DNA from: Sphingobium chlorophenolicum | Lineage (GTDB): Bacteria > Pseudomonadota > Alphaproteobacteria > Sphingomonadales > Sphingomonadaceae | DNA length: 64,000 nt | Assembly: GCF_000722875.1 (NCBI RefSeq) | Contig: NZ_JFHR01000025.1 | Coordinates: forward strand, 1 to 64,000 | Direction: 5' to 3' | Shown: positions 60,411-64,000 of the stretch, in pieces | How the letters are laid out: each line of letters begins with the position of its first letter | Numbering within the stretch: position 1 is the first letter of the stretch | The notes under the pieces: generated by a model | Told to the model about the DNA's origin: nothing | The model's database searches: none | The model's input: only the letters and a program-made list of their open reading frames with translations | Made by a program: the position numbers and the translations under genes

Positions 60411-61424
60411 TTATCGATTGGGAGGACCGGCTGTTGCTCGGGGCTCAAGGAGGATGACCGCCGGGTCCGAGCGATCGACGGCGAGGTCGAACATGGCAGC
60501 GGTGGCGCGCGCGAATTCCTCCGGGTCGCGCGACCGGAACGCGCCAGTCACCGACAGGCGCGCCAGGCGTTGGTCGGCAAGGCGTATCTGCGTCCCGTTG
60601 TAGCGGTTGATGGCGTTCACGGCGTCCCCGAGCGGCGTGGCGTCAAGCGCCAGCATGCCGGACACCCAGCGGGCCTGCGCCGCCGAGATTGGCTGGGGCG
60701 CGGATCGGTCGCCCAGCGCTATCCTCTCGCCGGCATCGAGTCTTCGCGACCGGACTGATGCCCCCGGCGCGGAACTGTGCAACTCGACGCTTCCTTCCCA
60801 TATGGCGACCGTCGACACACCTTCAGCGATGCTGACGTCGAACAGCGTGCCTCGGGCCACGACCTCGCCGCCTGGCACCGCGACGGTGAACGGAAGCCGA
60901 CGATCCGATATGACGCGGAAGCGGGCGCGTCCGCGCTCCAGCGCGATGCGCCGGTCACTGCCGGTCAGCACGACACGCAGGCGCGTCGCCGTGTCGAGCG
61001 TGATCCGGGAGCCATCGGCAAGGCGGATCGTGCGGATTTCGCCGACGCCAGTCTGGTAGACCGCGGCCTCGGCCGGCGAGACCAGCGCAAAGGGGCCGAT
61101 CTGCTGGACGACGCCTACCGTCGTCACGCCCAGGACGGCCGCCAGGGCAAGGCCGGCGGCGCCGACATGCGTGCTACGGCGCATGAAAAAGGGCGCGCGG
61201 CCGAGCCCGCGGGACCGGCCGATAGCGCTGTCGGCGAGTAGCAGGCTGTCCCGCCAGCCGCGTTCCGCCTCGTCATAGGCCGTGCGATGCGCGGGATCGG
61301 CCTCGAGCCAGGCACGGAAGGCCCGTTCGACCTCCGGCCCGGCATTCCCCTGTCGCCGCGCCAGCCAGTCGCCCGCCGCATCATGCACGCGGGCGGGAGT
61401 CGTAGACCTGGGTGAGCCGGTCAT
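60411..61424 (-). CDS. fecR: FecR-like anti-sigma factor
   Basis: 337 residues. N-terminal cytoplasmic part with WLARRQGNAGPEVERAFRAW, LEADPAHRTAYDEAERGWRD (DUF4880-type), a membrane helix (AGLALAAVLGVTTVGVVQQI), then the FecR domain: YQTGVGEIRTIRLADGSRIT, LDTATRLRV, RGRARFRVISD, PFTVAVPGGEVVARGTLFDV. It senses the STN domain of the receptor and controls the sigma factor. Start overlaps fecI stop (ATGA). Confidence 0.93.
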   Translation of the reverse strand: MTGSPRSTTPARVHDAAGDWLARRQGNAGPEVERAFRAWLEADPAHRTAYDEAERGWRDSLLLADSAIGRSRGLGRAPFFMRRSTHVGAAGLALAAVLGVTTVGVVQQIGPFALVSPAEAAVYQTGVGEIRTIRLADGSRITLDTATRLRVVLTGSDRRIALERGRARFRVISDRRLPFTVAVPGGEVVARGTLFDVSIAEGVSTVAIWEGSVELHSSAPGASVRSRRLDAGERIALGDRSAPQPISAAQARWVSGMLALDATPLGDAVNAINRYNGTQIRLADQRLARLSVTGAFRSRDPEEFARATAAMFDLAVDRSDPAVILLEPRATAGPPNR

Positions 61425-61993
61425 GCGCGCAGGTGGCGCCCGAGCTGCTTGATCGCCCGGCTCATCTGCTTCTCGACACCCTTCACGCTCAATCCCGTCT
61501 TTTGTGCGATCTCGGCATAACTATAGCCGTCGAGGCGGCGCGCGAGAAATATTTGCCGCGTGAGCGGCTTGAGGCGAAGCACTGCCTGCTCGAGCCGGGC
61601 GAGCCTGTCGCGCGCCTCGAGCGCGGCGACCGGGTCACCACCGTGCAGCGCGACCTCTTCGATCGGGACATGGAGGTGCCTGCCCGTCCGCGCGCTCGAT
61701 CGTGCTTCGTCGCGGAGAAGATTGCGGGCGGCCTCGCGCAGATAGGTGCCGGGCGAGGCGATGGCGGCGGCCTGCTCTTCGGTCCTTGCGGCCATGCGCG
61801 TGAAAATCTGCTGGACGACGTCATCGGCATGGCCGGGCGGCGTGCGTGGCCCAAGGAAGCGCAACAGCCCCGGCCGTTCGGCCCGGTAGAGATCGGCGAG
61901 CCCGTCCGGCGATGCCGCGACGAGATCGTGGCCCGGCGGCAGCGGGTCGTCTTCGTCCAGCGGCAAGCGGGCGGTCCCTAGCGCCGACCGCAT
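61421..61993 (-). CDS. fecI: FecI-like ECF sigma factor
   Basis: 190 residues. Region 2 (LYRAERPGLLRFL, PGHADDVVQQIFTRMAARTE, GTYLREAARNLLRDEARSSA) and region 4 (LARLEQAVLRLKPLTRQIFL, LDGYSYAEIAQKTGLSVKGV, EKQMSRAIKQLGRHLRA). FecI sigmas transcribe the receptor operon when released by FecR. ATG 61993 was preferred because upstream frame sequence to 62140 has no family pattern. Confidence 0.9.
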   Translation of the reverse strand: MRSALGTARLPLDEDDPLPPGHDLVAASPDGLADLYRAERPGLLRFLGPRTPPGHADDVVQQIFTRMAARTEEQAAAIASPGTYLREAARNLLRDEARSSARTGRHLHVPIEEVALHGGDPVAALEARDRLARLEQAVLRLKPLTRQIFLARRLDGYSYAEIAQKTGLSVKGVEKQMSRAIKQLGRHLRA

Positions 61994-62710
61994 TGCGATC
62001 GATGCCGCTTGCTTGTGCCGGTCTCCGTTTCCATCGCTGGCGTCTCCTCGCGTCTGGCGAGGCGAAGCCGGCGGGAGCCGGGTGTTGAGAACGTGCTTGA
62101 GACACGCGCCGACGCCTTTGGCCGCAAGCGGCTTGGACATGCGCGTCGGCCACCCGGCCGCGTCGATGGCGGGTCATTTCACTCAAGCGAGGTTCTCACG
62201 CCTCGGCGCCGCCCTTGCGGCGCGTGATCAGACTAACGCAGCGAATGGAAGACGCAATAGCAACGGCTTGTGCACCCCGGGACGCGGCTCGCTCCACTCC
62301 AACGGTCGATCGTCAAACGCTCGTCGCTGGACTCTCCCACTCGCCGCGCACGGGCGCGCGGGAGCTTCTGACGCGCGCTACCAGCGCCGTGATCGCCGGC
62401 AGCACGAGCAGGGTCAGCACTTCTGGCAGGGCTGCAATCGAAAATTCGGGGATTAGCGGATCCTTCGATGCACCGAATGCCGAATTTTCGGGGATTTGTT
62501 AGCCAATTTTCCGAAAAATCGAGAGTTAATGGTGAATTTTGGGTCGATGTCGCCTGCAAAACACGATGAAATGTTCTTCGGGCACGATCCGCAATCCCGC
62601 TATTTCAAAATTCCTGTCGGGGAGAGTGGCTAATGCGCGTCTGACCGCGACATGCGGCTCCTCGCCGCCGTTCCCGTTCGTCCAAGAGAAAAATCAGGTT
62701 CGGTTATGCC
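61994..62710. other. Spacer with an 11-bp inverted repeat, left of the last genes
   Basis: About 700 bp without a supported gene. CGAAAATTCGG (62439-62449) and CCGAATTTTCG (62480-62490) are exact reverse complements 30 nt apart, in a region with several more AAATTTTC/GGGGATT-like pieces up to 62520. It could be a promoter with an operator for the gene at 62711 or part of an attachment or integrase-binding site. Confidence 0.4.
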
Positions 62711-63892
62711 ATGAGTTCCCACGAGCCTGCCGTACTCCCGACGAACCTGACCCGAAACCAGCTTCATGCGCTCGTTTGGGAAAAGCCGATCAGCCATCTG
62801 GCGAAGGCATTCGGCATATCGCACTACGATTTGGTGGCGATCTGCGCGCGGTTCGACATTCCCCGCCCGATGCGCGGGCATTGGAACAAGCTGGCGGCAG
62901 GCAAGGCGGTCGAAACGAAAACGCTGCCGCCAAAGCAGCCCGGCACGCCCGACAGGATCAAAATCGCGCCGCTCCAGCGGGGCCGCGCGGCTGAACCTGC
63001 AGCGGAAGAGGCATTGGCGGCGGCGCGCGGCAGGGCGAGCATGCGGCCGGTCGCCGAACGGCTCGTCCGTCCGCATCCGATCATCGCCGGCTGGCTCGCC
63101 AGACGCGAGCGGGAAATCAGGAAGGGCGATCATATCTACGACCGCCGGCTCAAACGATCGGTCCGGCCCTCGGTGTTCAGCGTGCAGGAGCGGCGGCGCC
63201 ACCGTATCCTCGATGCACTGTTCAAGGCGCTCGAAGCCGAGAAGATCAGCGTGACCGAAAGCGAGCGGCTGGAGCTTTTCGCAGCATCCGGCCGTGAAAA
63301 GATCGAGTTCCAGCTCCGGGTAAAGCTCCAGCAGGTCCGGCGTCCGCTCACCACCGATGAGCGTGAATGGTACTCCTATCGCGACAAGGACTACAGGCTG
63401 GAACTTGCCGAAACCGATGCCCTGATCTTCGAGGTGAAGACCTGGCTGCCTGCCGGCCTGCAGCGCAACTGGCAGGACGGCCGCAAGGGCACGGTCGAGA
63501 CGATGGCGAGCGACATTCTCGCGACCATGCTCGCGGCTTTCCCGCTGATGGTGGCTGAGCGCGAGCAACGCGAGAAAGCGGAAGAGCGGCGGCGGATCGA
63601 GGAGCAGCGGCGCTATGAGCTCGAACAACAGCGCAAGCTCGACCAGAACCGCTTCCGGTGCCTGCTCGAACAGGCCGGCCGGTGGCGCGAGGCCGAGCTC
63701 GCCCGGAGCTTCGTCGCCGCGCTGCGCGCCGCAATCGCCGATCCGACCGTGGAGATCGACGACAGGCCGGCATCCGAATGGCTGGATTGGGCGGAGGCGC
63801 GGGCGAGCCAACATGATCCGCTCGCATCCGATCCGCTGGATGTGTTCGATACGATCGCCGTTGTGACGAACTGGACGTACCGTGATCGGTGA
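62711..63892 (+). CDS. Conserved protein with N-terminal helix-turn-helix-like segment
   Basis: 393 residues. The N-terminus TRNQLHALVWEKPISHLAKA, FGISHYDLVAICARFDIPRP, MRGHWNKLAAGKAVETKTLP resembles a widespread unnamed family with a helix-turn-helix-like start (L-x-x-LVW-x-x-P-x-x-x-L-A...G-x-W-x-K...GK). A long coiled-coil Arg/Glu-rich segment follows at about 275-320 (EREQREKAEERRRIEEQRRY). Probably DNA-binding; no role known. It converges on the integrase gene. Confidence 0.7.
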   Translation: MSSHEPAVLPTNLTRNQLHALVWEKPISHLAKAFGISHYDLVAICARFDIPRPMRGHWNKLAAGKAVETKTLPPKQPGTPDRIKIAPLQRGRAAEPAAEEALAAARGRASMRPVAERLVRPHPIIAGWLARREREIRKGDHIYDRRLKRSVRPSVFSVQERRRHRILDALFKALEAEKISVTESERLELFAASGREKIEFQLRVKLQQVRRPLTTDEREWYSYRDKDYRLELAETDALIFEVKTWLPAGLQRNWQDGRKGTVETMASDILATMLAAFPLMVAEREQREKAEERRRIEEQRRYELEQQRKLDQNRFRCLLEQAGRWREAELARSFVAALRAAIADPTVEIDDRPASEWLDWAEARASQHDPLASDPLDVFDTIAVVTNWTYRDR

Positions 63893-63908
63893 TCGGATGC
63901 CCGTCCTG

Positions 63909-64000
63909 TCAGCCGCGAGCGAAGTTCGGCTTCAGCACTTTCGCGCCGTCGCGCAGCTCGTCGAGATGATCGGACCAGTGCTGCATCATCCGTACGCGCT
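63909..64000 (-). CDS. C-terminus of a tyrosine site-specific integrase (partial)
   Basis: The last 29 codons before a TGA at 63911-63909 read RMMQHWSDHLDELRDGAKVL then KPNFARG. A MMQ-x-W-x-DYL-x-x-L-x-x-G ending is typical of ICE and phage tyrosine integrases. The rest lies beyond the window. It may be the integrase of this ICE, placing one end to the right, or belong to a neighbouring element. Confidence 0.6.
   Translation of the reverse strand, partial: RVRMMQHWSDHLDELRDGAKVLKPNFARG

Noticed and set aside
57551-60457. 968-codon plus-strand open frame
   Set aside because: Mirror of the TonB receptor gene, with low-complexity Arg/Gly-rich protein and no family motif.
1-64000. CRISPR arrays, rRNA, tRNA or insertion sequences
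   Set aside because: No regularly spaced direct repeats, no cloverleaf or rRNA sequence, and no transposase-like protein were noticed by reading; a covariance-model search was not possible.

Overview
The window is high-GC alphaproteobacterial DNA, most likely from a sphingomonad (Sphingomonas, Sphingobium, Novosphingobium or a relative). Two things suggest this: the lasso-peptide cluster with its own isopeptidase, TonB receptor and FecI/FecR pair, and the trb/traG/relaxase gene order. Most of the window reads as one integrative and conjugative element (ICE) carrying cargo. No tRNA, rRNA, CRISPR array or transposase was recognised, and neither ICE end (att site) could be placed. The C-terminus of what looks like a tyrosine integrase runs off the right edge.

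Layout. 0-0.9 kb: fragment of an AbiEi-like antitoxin and an operator-rich spacer. 0.9-13.5 kb (minus strand): HTH protein, TGT-like protein, DUF2274 and a complete mating-pair module in the order traG-(RHH)-trbB-C-D-E-J-L-F-G-I. 13.9-16.2 kb: a nucleotidyltransferase-HEPN fusion divergent from a Fic protein, with a perfect 12-bp inverted repeat between them. 16.3-32 kb (minus strand): a defence island. Its upper operon is UvrD-like helicase, DrmA-like helicase, DrmB-like DUF1998 protein and NERD-helicase. Its lower operon, behind its own RHH-controlled promoter, is RHH regulator, C5-cytosine methyltransferase, unknown protein, Vsr nuclease and a DUF6998-like protein, followed by a methyltransferase-HNH fusion and a predicted nuclease.

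32-42 kb: ICE processing and maintenance genes: relaxase with a candidate oriT, lytic transglycosylase, TraF, RdfS-like excisionase, DUF736, thermonuclease, ParB-like protein, DUF2958 and ArdC. 42.4-44.1 kb: a two-gene HEPN-like/PLD cassette. 44.3-48.3 kb: a quorum-sensing transfer switch. It holds a DUF6499/DUF2285 gene split at a UUUC slip site (like FseA of ICEMlSym), luxR, luxI, a PhyH-type dioxygenase and a GntR regulator. 48-52.5 kb: an XRE-ImmA-exonuclease I operon divergent from five small genes, around a perfect 20-bp palindrome. 52.7-62 kb: a lasso-peptide cluster (A-B-C on plus; isopeptidase, TonB-dependent receptor, FecR and FecI on minus). 62.7 kb to the end: a conserved unknown gene and the partial integrase.

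How it fits together (inference). The LuxI signal activates LuxR, which should switch on the frameshift-limited FseA-like activator. That in turn should induce the RdfS-like excisionase beside traF and the relaxase, after which TraG and the Trb channel move the element. ArdC and ParB would help establishment. The DISARM-like island, Fic, nucleotidyltransferase-HEPN and PLD cassettes look like host-protection or competition cargo, and the lasso cluster adds a secreted peptide with its own uptake and sensing loop.
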